Program-made: the position numbers and the translations under genes
Part shown: positions 1 through 8,174 of the stretch, in pieces
Layout of the letters: each line of letters opens with the position of its first letter
How positions within the stretch are numbered: position 1 is the first letter of the stretch
Notes under the pieces: generated by a model
Databases searched by the model: none
What the model saw: only the letters and a program-made list of their open reading frames with translations
Told to the model about the DNA's origin: nothing
Assembly (NCBI GenBank): GCA_044347745.1
Contig: JBIKUD010000011.1
Coordinates: forward strand, 1-64,000
Reading direction: 5' to 3'
DNA length: 64,000 nt
Source: JAIBBV01 sp044347745
Lineage (GTDB): Bacteria > Bdellovibrionota_C > UBA2361 > JAFLCA01

Positions 1-1
1 C

Positions 2-349
2 CATCTAGGTACCCCGCAGAAGTTAACCAATAACGTAGGAGCTGTTACCTGGTCTGGGCGCTATGAGGCATTTGGCGCAGCGTCGGTAACTTCCAATGGA
101 GCTGATCTTAACTTCCGTTTCCCTGGGCAATACTTCGATGCCGAGACGGGGCTACACCAAAATAACCGCCGAAATTATGACCCGCAGATTGGAGCTTACC
201 TAGAACAAGACCCGTATGGAATTTGGGCAGGGGCGAACCGCTACTACTATTCCTATTCGGTAGAACTGCTTCTTCAAGCACTGCCCTCAATTAGTAGGGC
301 GCGAGATTGTGCGCTCCTAACTGGAGGGCTCTGCATCTTGATGGGCTGA
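2..349 (+). CDS. Rhs-repeat core C-terminus, 5' truncated by window edge
   Basis: The open frame enters at base 2 and stops at 347-349. It shows the conserved end of an RHS-repeat-associated core: a YEAFG box, then FPGQYFDAETGLH, the YDPQIGAYLEQDP box and ANRYYYSYS. In intact Rhs proteins the last box is normally followed by a short N-P-x-x-x-x-D-P-x-G-L segment and a variable toxin tip. Here the frame runs only about 30 more residues, with no DPxGL and no recognisable tip. Another frame stays open from 298 to 450 (ending KVLSS), so a frameshift or decay after the core is possible. Rhs proteins are large cell-surface or secreted shells around C-terminal toxins. I read this as an orphan or decayed Rhs end. 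The upstream part lies outside the window. Confidence 0.7.
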   Translation, partial: HLGTPQKLTNNVGAVTWSGRYEAFGAASVTSNGADLNFRFPGQYFDAETGLHQNNRRNYDPQIGAYLEQDPYGIWAGANRYYYSYSVELLLQALPSISRARDCALLTGGLCILMG

Positions 350-559
350 AGAACCTTCTAGGGCTTGGGTGGACGCTAGGCAACTTCAAAAATATGAAAG
401 AGGGAAAACATACTGGTTCTGAAAAAGCAAAAAAAGTATTGTCATCATAAAGCGACAGTGTGCCAAATCTAATGTGAGTACTGGCCCTAAAGCATTCGAA
501 AATCAAGCTCATTTTAACACACTCATTTTATCAAGCGCTTTATCTATGGGTCGTCTGAT

Positions 560-2071
560 ATGAATACCTCTGCAAATGTGAGCCAGCGAACGTTTTTTGT
601 CTACTTTATAGCTGCCAGCATTATCGGGGGCATTTTGCTGGCAATGCTTTCTTTTTATCTGCCAACTTGGTCAGAGGAGCGGGGCTGGTTAAAAATTGGA
701 AAGGCAATTTCTGCTGGCGAAAGACTGAATCCAGTTGCTCCAAAATCTGATTATCCTTCTAGCTTTCAGGCGTTTCCCATAGGTCTATTTATTTACGCCG
801 GAATGTCGCCGATTGATGCGTCCCGGCTTGTTGGCATCCTTTTAGCAATTGCCGGCACATTCTTTTTTGGTCTGTTCGCAGTGCAAGTCTCAAACGGTAA
901 GGCGGTAGCTATATTTGGTAGCATGTTACTGAGTTTGCTTACCTATTCAACTGGCTTTTATGTAATGACAGGCTGGCATGAGGTGACCCATATCAATTTA
1001 CTCTGCGGAGCTGCCACCTATTTTCTTTATTCAATTTTCGGCTCTGGTGAGAAAAATACTCTGAACGCCGTCGGCTTAGGCGCTGCGCTTGGCCTCTCAT
1101 TGTGGACACTATATACGCCAGCGCTTGCCGCCTGTGGATTAATATTCGTGTTATTATGTTTGCCCTCAAAAGTTGTGCATTGGAAATTTAAAACCTGGGT
1201 GTTTTGTTCGCTGGTAGTAACCACTGCACCGCTTATAATTGGCATAGCGCGTAGCAAGGGCGAATGGTTGCATCGGCATTTTCTCTGGATTGTGCAAGGT
1301 GGTGAGTGGGAAGCGACAAAATATTCAGCACAGAACCCATTTAGTGATGCCATGCTACGCACACTTGAGCGCATTTGGTTGACGATCGTTCCTCACCCTA
1401 CAGATCATAGTTTTGATCTGGCGATGGGCATTTTCCCTGAATGGCCAATTCTGGTGCTTGCGTTGGTTGGTTTGATTATTTCCTTTTTTAATTTGAAGCA
1501 GATAGTTGTTGTGACTATTCCGTTTTTTATTACGTTTGTCGGACTGGTTTTGTCCAACGCTACTCCTTGGCGCGCAAGCATTCTTTCATTTTATGTAATT
1601 TTGTACGCTATTATTGGCTTAGGTTTTATTGCGAATGTGCGTTTACGTAATGGAGGGGCAAAAACAATTGCAATCGTCTGCTTGCCTCTCTTACTTGCTT
1701 GGCAAGCGGGATTATTTTTAAGTGCTCTCACCCAGGTGCAACGTGTCGCTAAAGTGCGTTTTTTTGATGGACAAATTGCCAGCAAAATATATAGCGAATG
1801 TGGTTCTTTAATAGCTGATCCAAAAGTGAGCATCGCTGCGCTGGATCATATGAGTTTAATTCTGCTCGAATCTATGCTTCCGGGCGTTAGGGCCTTCAAA
1901 TTTGTTCCTCAAGACAGCCCTAACTATAGGGAACTTGAAGATTCTAATGCTGAGGTATTGATTGCATTGCAGCCCGATCCCAAAGAGGTTCAAAAGGGAT
2001 TCGAACATTATAAAATTGCCTGCGAGGGGGTTCTCGGAGATCATACGTTTTACTTAGGAAAGAAAAGTTGA
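560..2071 (+). CDS. Multi-pass membrane protein, GT-C glycosyltransferase-like (503 aa)
   Basis: The protein has about ten hydrophobic segments, the first at residues 11-33, with short polar loops and a hydrophilic C-terminal tail of about 100 residues. The first long loop after TM1 holds acidic residues (the SEERGW region, about 39-44). This is where GT-C enzymes (PMT/ArnT, GT39/GT83 style) place a catalytic Asp/Glu. GT-C enzymes move sugars from polyprenyl-phosphate donors on the outer face of the inner membrane. The length of about 500 residues fits that class. No operon partner is visible: the neighbours are an Rhs remnant and, after a 460-bp gap, a sugar kinase. The exact substrate cannot be read, and a non-catalytic membrane protein is possible. 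Confidence 0.55.
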   Translation: MNTSANVSQRTFFVYFIAASIIGGILLAMLSFYLPTWSEERGWLKIGKAISAGERLNPVAPKSDYPSSFQAFPIGLFIYAGMSPIDASRLVGILLAIAGTFFFGLFAVQVSNGKAVAIFGSMLLSLLTYSTGFYVMTGWHEVTHINLLCGAATYFLYSIFGSGEKNTLNAVGLGAALGLSLWTLYTPALAACGLIFVLLCLPSKVVHWKFKTWVFCSLVVTTAPLIIGIARSKGEWLHRHFLWIVQGGEWEATKYSAQNPFSDAMLRTLERIWLTIVPHPTDHSFDLAMGIFPEWPILVLALVGLIISFFNLKQIVVVTIPFFITFVGLVLSNATPWRASILSFYVILYAIIGLGFIANVRLRNGGAKTIAIVCLPLLLAWQAGLFLSALTQVQRVAKVRFFDGQIASKIYSECGSLIADPKVSIAALDHMSLILLESMLPGVRAFKFVPQDSPNYRELEDSNAEVLIALQPDPKEVQKGFEHYKIACEGVLGDHTFYLGKKS

Positions 2072-2531
2072 AGCTTGGCTTCTAAGAATTTATGGCTCAA
2101 TTTCGCCCGATATACTGCAGGCCCCATGGTCCGTCCCAAGTCCAATTTCCCCAGCTTACTTCTCATTTCTCAGCGCGAGCCAGGTAAATTGATTCAACAA
2201 GTCTCATGCCACAGCTTCACCTACCGGTAACAAGGTTCCTTTGGGGTTGGGCAGTGGCAATTTGGTATCAACGAGGTGATGTAATTGCTAAAAGTTTCGA
2301 AGATGCGTCACGCGTCCGTGTTGGGCGAGCCTTGATGTTAGGCCTTTCATACGTGCTGAACGCATTCGTAATATATTTCTAACGAAGCAACGAGCCTGAC
2401 GAGACTTGCGGCCCACACTTGGTAGGCATAAGTGATGAGTTGGAGAAGATCTGTGGTATCTTGCCTAGCTTGATGTGCTTTCTTGTTGAATGGGCCGAGG
2501 CCGACAACGTGAAACTAGTTTTGGTTAAGCC
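2072..2531. other. 460-bp gap with no recognised gene
   Basis: I see no credible reading frame, RNA gene or strong inverted repeat between the membrane protein and the sugar kinase. The kinase promoter must lie here or further upstream, but no convincing -35/-10 pair stood out. Confidence 0.5.
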
Positions 2532-3518
2532 ATGAGTAAATTTTCTTTTTTAAATGAAACTGATGTAGGTCCAATCGTCGCCTTTGGGGAACTTTTGTGG
2601 GACATGTTGCCAACTGGAGCTGTTTTGGGTGGCGCGCCTGCAAATTTTGTTTACCGTAGTTTTAGTTTAGGGCAAAAAGCATATCTTGTTAGTGCCTTGG
2701 GTAATGACAAGTATGGGGACGATGCTTTAATAGCTCTGCAAACTCTTGGCTTTGATACTCGCTTTATTCAACGCAATAATTTTCCGACTGGCACGGTTGC
2801 GGTCACTTTGGCCGATAACGGTGATGCAAGTTACGATTTCCAACGAGGGACCGCATACGACAAAATTGAGATTACCGAGGGGCTTTTGGCGCTTGTCCAA
2901 AGTTGTTCTTATCTCTGCTTTGGTACTTTAGGTCAACGTGATGCGGTATCTCGGGCCACATTAGGTGCCCTTGTTGCAAACTGTCGTGGAAAGATAGTTT
3001 GCGATATCAATTTGCGGCGCGACTGCTTTTCTCCCGAAGCTATTTGCTGGTCCCTGGAACGGGCGAATGTATTAAAGCTCAATGATGACGAAGTTACAGT
3101 CGTGAAATCCGTATTAAATTTTCCTGGTGATGGGATTGAAGAGTTTGTAGCGCATCTCATGACAGCATATCCCAAGCTGGAGGAGTGTTTAGTCACCATG
3201 GGTGCTCGAGGCGCTGCAGCGTTTGATCGGACTGGCGCTAAGCACGAGGCTCGGGGGTATCAGGTAAAAGTTGCGGATACAGTGGGTAGTGGAGATTCCT
3301 TCACAGCGGGATATCTTGATGCGCGACTAAAGGGTCGAGATATTTTAGAAGCGCTGACGCTTGCAAATCAAATTGGAGCCTTGGTGGCTACAGTTCGCGG
3401 CGGAATGTCTCAGATTGATTTGGGGAAGATTTACGAATTGATTCCGGCAGTGGACGTTTCGTTTGGTAGGTGGGGGGATCAGCCAGCACCAAGGCAACTG
3501 CAGCTACCACAACCTTAA
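2532..3518 (+). CDS. PfkB-family carbohydrate kinase, probable fructokinase
   Basis: This is a ribokinase/PfkB-fold sugar kinase of 328 aa, the usual length. The N-terminus has the fructokinase-type opening VAFGELLWDMLP and the di-glycine sugar-binding segment GGAPANF (about residues 33-39). The C-terminal signature DTVGSGDSFTAGYL (about 248-261) contains the anion hole and the catalytic Asp of GDS. These kinases phosphorylate a sugar hydroxyl with ATP in the cytosol. The GELLWD/GGAPAN combination is typical of fructokinases, but adjacent PfkB subfamilies (2-keto-3-deoxygluconate or adenosine kinases) cannot be excluded. It is monocistronic and convergent with the secreted protein downstream (49-bp gap). 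No transporter or regulator lies beside it to reveal the substrate. Confidence 0.85.
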   Translation: MSKFSFLNETDVGPIVAFGELLWDMLPTGAVLGGAPANFVYRSFSLGQKAYLVSALGNDKYGDDALIALQTLGFDTRFIQRNNFPTGTVAVTLADNGDASYDFQRGTAYDKIEITEGLLALVQSCSYLCFGTLGQRDAVSRATLGALVANCRGKIVCDINLRRDCFSPEAICWSLERANVLKLNDDEVTVVKSVLNFPGDGIEEFVAHLMTAYPKLEECLVTMGARGAAAFDRTGAKHEARGYQVKVADTVGSGDSFTAGYLDARLKGRDILEALTLANQIGALVATVRGGMSQIDLGKIYELIPAVDVSFGRWGDQPAPRQLQLPQP

Positions 3519-3567
3519 CGCTTTAGGGCGTTGATTGGTACATCCTCGCAGTAGTGCGGCGGCTATC

Positions 3568-6171
3568 TTACGGGTTCACTACCGCACACACCTGACTAGC
3601 CACGGGCAGCTTTTTGGCGTCCGCGAGGCTCTTTTTGTAAAGCTTATTAATTTTCAGAAGCGATTTTTTGCTGACGTTTAAATTTTGCTTTTCTGGAAAG
3701 GTTTTGTTGCTGTTTGTAATTATGGTGTCCAAGATTTTGTTAAGCTTCGTAAGCTCCTTTACATAGGCTTGGGTCGTTTTTGAATAGTTGCGTGTTTGGC
3801 ATTGATTGGATTTGGGGCAGCTAAGCCGCGTGGCATTGGGAAGTTTAGCGGTTAAGGCATCTATTTTTCGATAGGCCTGCTTGGCAGAAGTCTCTAGCTT
3901 AGAAAGAGCATTAATATACTTTGTACTTTTGCTTTCCGATAACTTTTGGGTGGCGCGGAAGCTGCCGTACACTACTTGATCAAAAACGGCCCTTTGTAAG
4001 GCGCGAGCTGAGGCGAGTGCGGCAACTTTTGTTTTTGCCATATTTTTTACTTTGCAGCCGCTGTCGTTGTAATTGACGATCGAAGTGTCGATGTCGGGAA
4101 TAGTGACAATGCCGTAGTCTTCAAGGGTAACGCTGATAGTTGATTGTTCAAAATTTAGGCCGTCGGAACTAAATTGAATGGAATATGTTCCGGGTTTTAG
4201 ATCATCGAAGCGATAACTGCCGTCAGCGCCAACAAGCACAGTTTGAATAGGTTCGTCAGTTTGTGCTATAGAGAGGGCTCCTTTCTGGGGCGAGACGTTA
4301 GAATTGAACCTGATTGTCGCGCTAATTCCTTCACAATCATCTACTACGGAGCACGTTATTACACCTCTAATGTAGTTGGTTGGCGTGGGGGTTGGAGGCG
4401 GGGTCAACGTGCACTCGCCGGCTGCAACAAATAAGAGTTCCGGTCCATTGCGCGTATAGATGCCCATAGGAAGCGGACTAAATTTGCTGAAATCGAGTGG
4501 GCCTGGTCCTTTGGCAAACCCGGAGCTCGCTCCAAAGGAGATGTGGTAAGGGTAAGAGCTGCCTTCTCTAACGTAGCGTTCAAAAAAGCCGCTGGTGTTA
4601 CTTTGATAGGTGCCAAGATAGGGCTTGGCGGCGGCGCTATTGTCACCAAAAACACAGATGCTGGTGGGACGAGTAGGTGCAGGAGTTGGGGTTACGGTGG
4701 GAGTTGCAGTTGGCGTGGCAGTCGGTGTTGCAGTGGGGGTAGAGGTTGCAGTGGGTGCCGGAGTTGGGGTTGGGGCAAGTCCATTTAACGCTGACTGAAC
4801 ATAAATGAATGTTCCACTAAAGCGGCTCCAGAGCGCCACCGCGCTTTCCCCAGTTGTGGACATTTCAATGCGAGGGTTTTCTGCATCACGGCCGCTGACC
4901 GATAGATCTGAGACCGCAGACCAATTGGCACTTGCTGACACTATCGAAGCAGTTGCAGCCTGCGCGATATTGTTGCTTCCATCTGAGCGCAGCCATACAG
5001 CTATGGAGCTTGCGCCGTCAGCGGACAAAGCAATTTTATTATGGGTGGCATTTTCGCCGCTTGCGGAGAGATCTGCTACGGTGGCATTCCAGCTCGCCGT
5101 GTTGCCTGAAATACTGCCCGAGCGGGATTGTGCAATTGCATTGCTTCCATCGCTGCGTGACCAAAGTGCAGTTGCGTTGCTCCCATCGGCACTAAGCCCA
5201 ATTGCTGGGTAAGTGGAGTTCTCGCCAGATGATGAAAGGTCTGTGACGCTGCCCCAGGTGGCATTTTTGCCGCTGATGGTAGCTGACTTAGTTTGCACGA
5301 TGGTGTTCAAGCTACCATCGACCCTAATCCATATAGCGCTCGCTTTTGTGCCATCACTCGAAAGTTTTAAATCGGGCAGCGAAGCGTCGCCACCCGAGAG
5401 TGAAAGATCCGTCGCACTGCTCCAGTCTTCAGAGCTTCCAGAAATTATAGCTGAGGCGCTTTGGATTGTGTCGTCTCCAGATTTAGGAATTTGCCAAATT
5501 GCGCTCGCACGTGTTCCATCAGCCGAGATCTCAATTTTTGGGTTATCTGCCGAGGCGCCAGCAGCAGAACGGTCTGTCACGCCGCCCCAAGAGGGAGCGT
5601 TTGCTGAGATACTGGCTGAGGCCGTGCGAGCTACAAAGTTACTGCCATCGTAGCCAAGCCAAATTGCACTGGCGTTGCTGCCGTTTGACGAGATGCGAAC
5701 TTGAGAAAAATCAGGGAAGCCATCTGAGGAAATAGTCACAGGGGAGCCCCAGGTTGTTGAGCTGGAGCCGATGAGCGCGGTGCGGCTTTCCAAGGTGCTA
5801 CTACTCATTAAATCACTAGACCATAAAGCGATTGCCGTTGAACCGTCAGCGGAAATGGCGACTGTGGGTCTTCTATTAACCGACCCGAATGCAGAAAGAT
5901 CCACCGGCGTCTCCCAAGTAATGCTGTTGCCACTAACACGCCCAGTAGAGCCTTGAATAAGAAACTGCCCCCCATTACCAAGGCGCCACACGGCCACAGC
6001 CCGGGTGCCATCGGCTGAAAGTGCAAACTGCGCATTATCTGCGTTGTCGGGAGCTGTGGATACATTAACGGGAGATGTCCACTGGGCATGGCCCTCGGGA
6101 ATGACAAGCAGGCAGTTAATAATGAGAATCGCAAACTGAATGAAGAGGGAGCGGGCTGGCACTTGTTCCAT
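3568..6171 (-). CDS. Secreted beta-propeller-like repeat protein with Thr/Pro linker and Lys-rich Cys C-terminal domain (867 aa)
   Basis: An N-terminal signal peptide ends near GHA-QW (about residue 29). About eight repeats of 50-53 residues follow (about 30-465). Each has a D-L-S-x-x-G motif, an L-S-A-D-G-x-x-A-x-A-x-W strand pair and an S-G-N-x-x-x-W end, the pattern of a bladed propeller. Next comes a Thr/Pro linker (about 467-504). A region containing FGDNSAAAKPYLGTYQS follows, then a carboxypeptidase-regulatory-like domain (about 630-690, with DGSYRFDDLKPGTYSIQF). The C-terminus is a helical Lys-rich domain with spaced cysteines (about 700-867). I infer an exported or surface protein. 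The role is unknown. The last domain resembles the end of the secreted protein at 57630-58898, which hints at a shared surface-anchoring or sorting function. Confidence 0.75.
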   Translation of the reverse strand: MEQVPARSLFIQFAILIINCLLVIPEGHAQWTSPVNVSTAPDNADNAQFALSADGTRAVAVWRLGNGGQFLIQGSTGRVSGNSITWETPVDLSAFGSVNRRPTVAISADGSTAIALWSSDLMSSSTLESRTALIGSSSTTWGSPVTISSDGFPDFSQVRISSNGSNASAIWLGYDGSNFVARTASASISANAPSWGGVTDRSAAGASADNPKIEISADGTRASAIWQIPKSGDDTIQSASAIISGSSEDWSSATDLSLSGGDASLPDLKLSSDGTKASAIWIRVDGSLNTIVQTKSATISGKNATWGSVTDLSSSGENSTYPAIGLSADGSNATALWSRSDGSNAIAQSRSGSISGNTASWNATVADLSASGENATHNKIALSADGASSIAVWLRSDGSNNIAQAATASIVSASANWSAVSDLSVSGRDAENPRIEMSTTGESAVALWSRFSGTFIYVQSALNGLAPTPTPAPTATSTPTATPTATPTATPTVTPTPAPTRPTSICVFGDNSAAAKPYLGTYQSNTSGFFERYVREGSSYPYHISFGASSGFAKGPGPLDFSKFSPLPMGIYTRNGPELLFVAAGECTLTPPPTPTPTNYIRGVITCSVVDDCEGISATIRFNSNVSPQKGALSIAQTDEPIQTVLVGADGSYRFDDLKPGTYSIQFSSDGLNFEQSTISVTLEDYGIVTIPDIDTSIVNYNDSGCKVKNMAKTKVAALASARALQRAVFDQVVYGSFRATQKLSESKSTKYINALSKLETSAKQAYRKIDALTAKLPNATRLSCPKSNQCQTRNYSKTTQAYVKELTKLNKILDTIITNSNKTFPEKQNLNVSKKSLLKINKLYKKSLADAKKLPVASQVCAVVNP

Positions 6172-6281
6172 TTGGTCAGAATAGGTCCAAAATTCCTTGC
6201 AAACAATCAGGATAAAATAGAATTGCTTTTCGCCTTGGGAGCCGCCTTTAGTTTACATCACAGAGGGCATCTTTTAGACTT

Positions 6282-6459
6282 AGAGCGCGTAACAAAATGA
6301 AAACTACTGCGCCAAGCGATATATGGCCTGCAACATCGTCAGGCTACGCAAAGGAATCCTCTATGTAGCTCTGCTACGTTTGCGGTTCCTTTGCTTGCCT
6401 TCCTTGTTTCGGCTCATATCTCACTCGTCTCGCAACGCCTTCATTTTGTTACGCGCTCT
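6282..6459. repeat. 178-bp palindromic element with perfect 19-bp terminal inverted repeats
   Basis: The left end AGAGCGCGTAACAAAATGA (6282-6300) is the exact reverse complement of 6441-6459. The interior is also an imperfect palindrome: GATATATGG...GCAAAGGAA (about 6318-6352) pairs with TTCCTTTGC...CATATCTC (about 6384-6421). The whole unit could fold into one long hairpin. It has no coding capacity and resembles a MITE or a large REP/BIME-like unit. A short relative, which keeps the right-hand end, lies at 31932-31970. It sits in the 333-bp gap between the divergent propeller and tgt genes, so it separates their promoters. Confidence 0.8.
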
Positions 6460-6504
6460 TAGCAATCTTGGGGCACGAGATGGTGGCCCCCTTCAAGGAT
6501 ATGT

Positions 6505-7644
6505 ATGTACACACTTCGCGCACAAAGTGGGCTTGCCAGACTCGGAAGTTTTGAGACGTATCACGGCACTTTTGATACACCCAATTTTATGCCGGTGGGC
6601 ACCAGAGGCAGCGTAAAGGGAGTAGACTGCGAGCGGCTTAAAGAACTTGGTGCGCAGATTACCTTGGTGAATACCTATCACCTCTGGCTGAGACCTACTC
6701 CGGAGCTTGTGCGTGATCTTGGAGGCATACATCAGTTTACTGGTTGGAAGGGGCCCATTCTGAGCGACAGCGGAGGCTTCCAGGTTTTTAGCTTGCAGCG
6801 CATGCGTAAAATTAATGAAGAAGGCGTGGCCTTCCAGTCTCATTTAGATGGGGCTCAGTGTTTTTTGTCGCCTGAGAAGTCAATTGAAATTCAAGAGACC
6901 CTGGGCGTTGATATTGCCATGGTGCTAGACGAATGTCCGGCAGGGGACTTGCCGCATGAAGCGGTGGAAAAATCGCTTGGGCTTACCGAGCGCTGGGCAC
7001 GGCGTTCTCTGGCGGCCCGCAGAAACGAGCATACTCGGGTATTCGGCATCACCCAGGGCGGAGTCTTTAGGGACCTGCGCACACGCGCTGCGGAGTCAAT
7101 TGCGGCCATAGAAGTCGATGGGAAGCAGTTCGATGGACTTGCCATCGGTGGGCTTAGTGTTGGGGAGTCCAAAGAGCTTATGTATGAGGTGCTTAGTTAT
7201 CACCCGCAGCAGCTTCCGTCCGATAAAATTCGCTATCTTATGGGCGTGGGCACCCCAGAAGATATTGTAGAGGCGGTGCATCAGGGCGTCGACTTATTTG
7301 ATTGTGTAATGCCAACCCGATCGGGGCGTTTTGGCCGCGCCTATGTTGCCAGTGGGGAACATCCATTTTTTAACATCAAAAATGCCGAGCATGCGCGAGA
7401 CAGGGGGCCCTTGGATGAAAGCTGCGGCTGTTTAGCCTGCCGCAATTATTCGCGAGGCTATATTAATCACTTGTTCAAAGTGGGCGAGATGCTCGGTCCC
7501 CAGCTTCTTAGTTTGCACAATTTAACCCATTACCTGGACCATATGCGGGCTATCCGCAATGCAATTGCCCAGAACAGCTTTGAGCAGTTTTATAGAGCTA
7601 TAAAACAGCGCTGGGCCCGGGTTTCCACAGAATCCAAAGCCTGA
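6505..7644 (+). CDS. tgt: Queuine/preQ1 tRNA-guanine transglycosylase
   Basis: Bacterial TGT exchanges guanine-34 for preQ1 in GUN-anticodon tRNAs. The 379 residues match the usual length. The general-base motif LSDSGGFQVFSL lies near residue 90. The nucleophile Asp is in LFDCVMPTR (about 265). The zinc site is C-G-C-L-A-C (about 309-314) with the later His of LLSLHNLTHYL. An AAGGA ribosome binding site at 6495-6499 fits the ATG at 6505. The out-of-frame ATG at 6501 does not open a frame. The gene heads tgt-yajC-secD-secF, an order conserved in many Proteobacteria. The gap to yajC is 98 bp. Confidence 0.97.
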   Translation: MYTLRAQSGLARLGSFETYHGTFDTPNFMPVGTRGSVKGVDCERLKELGAQITLVNTYHLWLRPTPELVRDLGGIHQFTGWKGPILSDSGGFQVFSLQRMRKINEEGVAFQSHLDGAQCFLSPEKSIEIQETLGVDIAMVLDECPAGDLPHEAVEKSLGLTERWARRSLAARRNEHTRVFGITQGGVFRDLRTRAAESIAAIEVDGKQFDGLAIGGLSVGESKELMYEVLSYHPQQLPSDKIRYLMGVGTPEDIVEAVHQGVDLFDCVMPTRSGRFGRAYVASGEHPFFNIKNAEHARDRGPLDESCGCLACRNYSRGYINHLFKVGEMLGPQLLSLHNLTHYLDHMRAIRNAIAQNSFEQFYRAIKQRWARVSTESKA

Positions 7645-7742
7645 ATAAGGTCAACTATTTAACTTTGCTCGTCTAAGTGCTAAAAAACGCTGTGCCTTGT
7701 TTCGGCGTTGACGCTGCGGCAGGTCTCTTTTTGTAGAAGGTC

Positions 7743-8165
7743 ATGGTAATGAATCGATCCGCTTTTGCTCGTCGTTGGACGACTCTCCTTATTTTCTCAA
7801 TTGTACTCTTTGCGTTCGACTGTTTTGCGCAGGCAACCACGGGTGCCCCCGCGCAGCCAAGTTTTACGGAAGTGCTTGGGCGCATGATGCCCATGTTCAT
7901 TATCGTCTTCTTTATTTTCTATTTTATGGTGCTTAAGCCCCAGCAGGCTAAGCTTAAAGCCCAGCAGGAGCTTATTAACTCCCTTAAAAAGGGCGACCAA
8001 GTAGTTACCAGTGGGGGACTATTTGGACGAGTTGCTGGAACGGAGAAAGATCATATACTCGTCGAGTTTGCGCCAAATGTGAGAGTGCGAGTTGAGCCTG
8101 GTCATGTATTACGAAAAATAGATGAGTCGGCCGCGGACAAAAAAACTGCTTCCAACGCCCAATAG
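7743..8165 (+). CDS. yajC: Preprotein translocase accessory subunit YajC
   Basis: YajC is a small single-pass inner-membrane partner of SecDF. The protein of 140 aa has a cleavable-looking hydrophobic N-terminus (about 10-30) and then the conserved membrane helix PMFIIVFFIFYFMVLKPQQ (about 49-67). A basic amphipathic cytosolic stretch follows, then KGDQVVTSGGLFGRV, the YajC signature. The N-terminal extra hydrophobic segment ending at CFAQA makes it a little longer than the E. coli protein. It lies 9 bp upstream of secD, in the same transcription unit. Confidence 0.95.
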   Translation: MVMNRSAFARRWTTLLIFSIVLFAFDCFAQATTGAPAQPSFTEVLGRMMPMFIIVFFIFYFMVLKPQQAKLKAQQELINSLKKGDQVVTSGGLFGRVAGTEKDHILVEFAPNVRVRVEPGHVLRKIDESAADKKTASNAQ

Positions 8166-8174
8166 GTCACAATC

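Noticed and set aside
4805..5653. Long open frames on the + strand opposite the propeller repeats
   Set aside because: They mirror the repetitive composition of the real minus-strand gene, lack ribosome sites and show no protein-like features.
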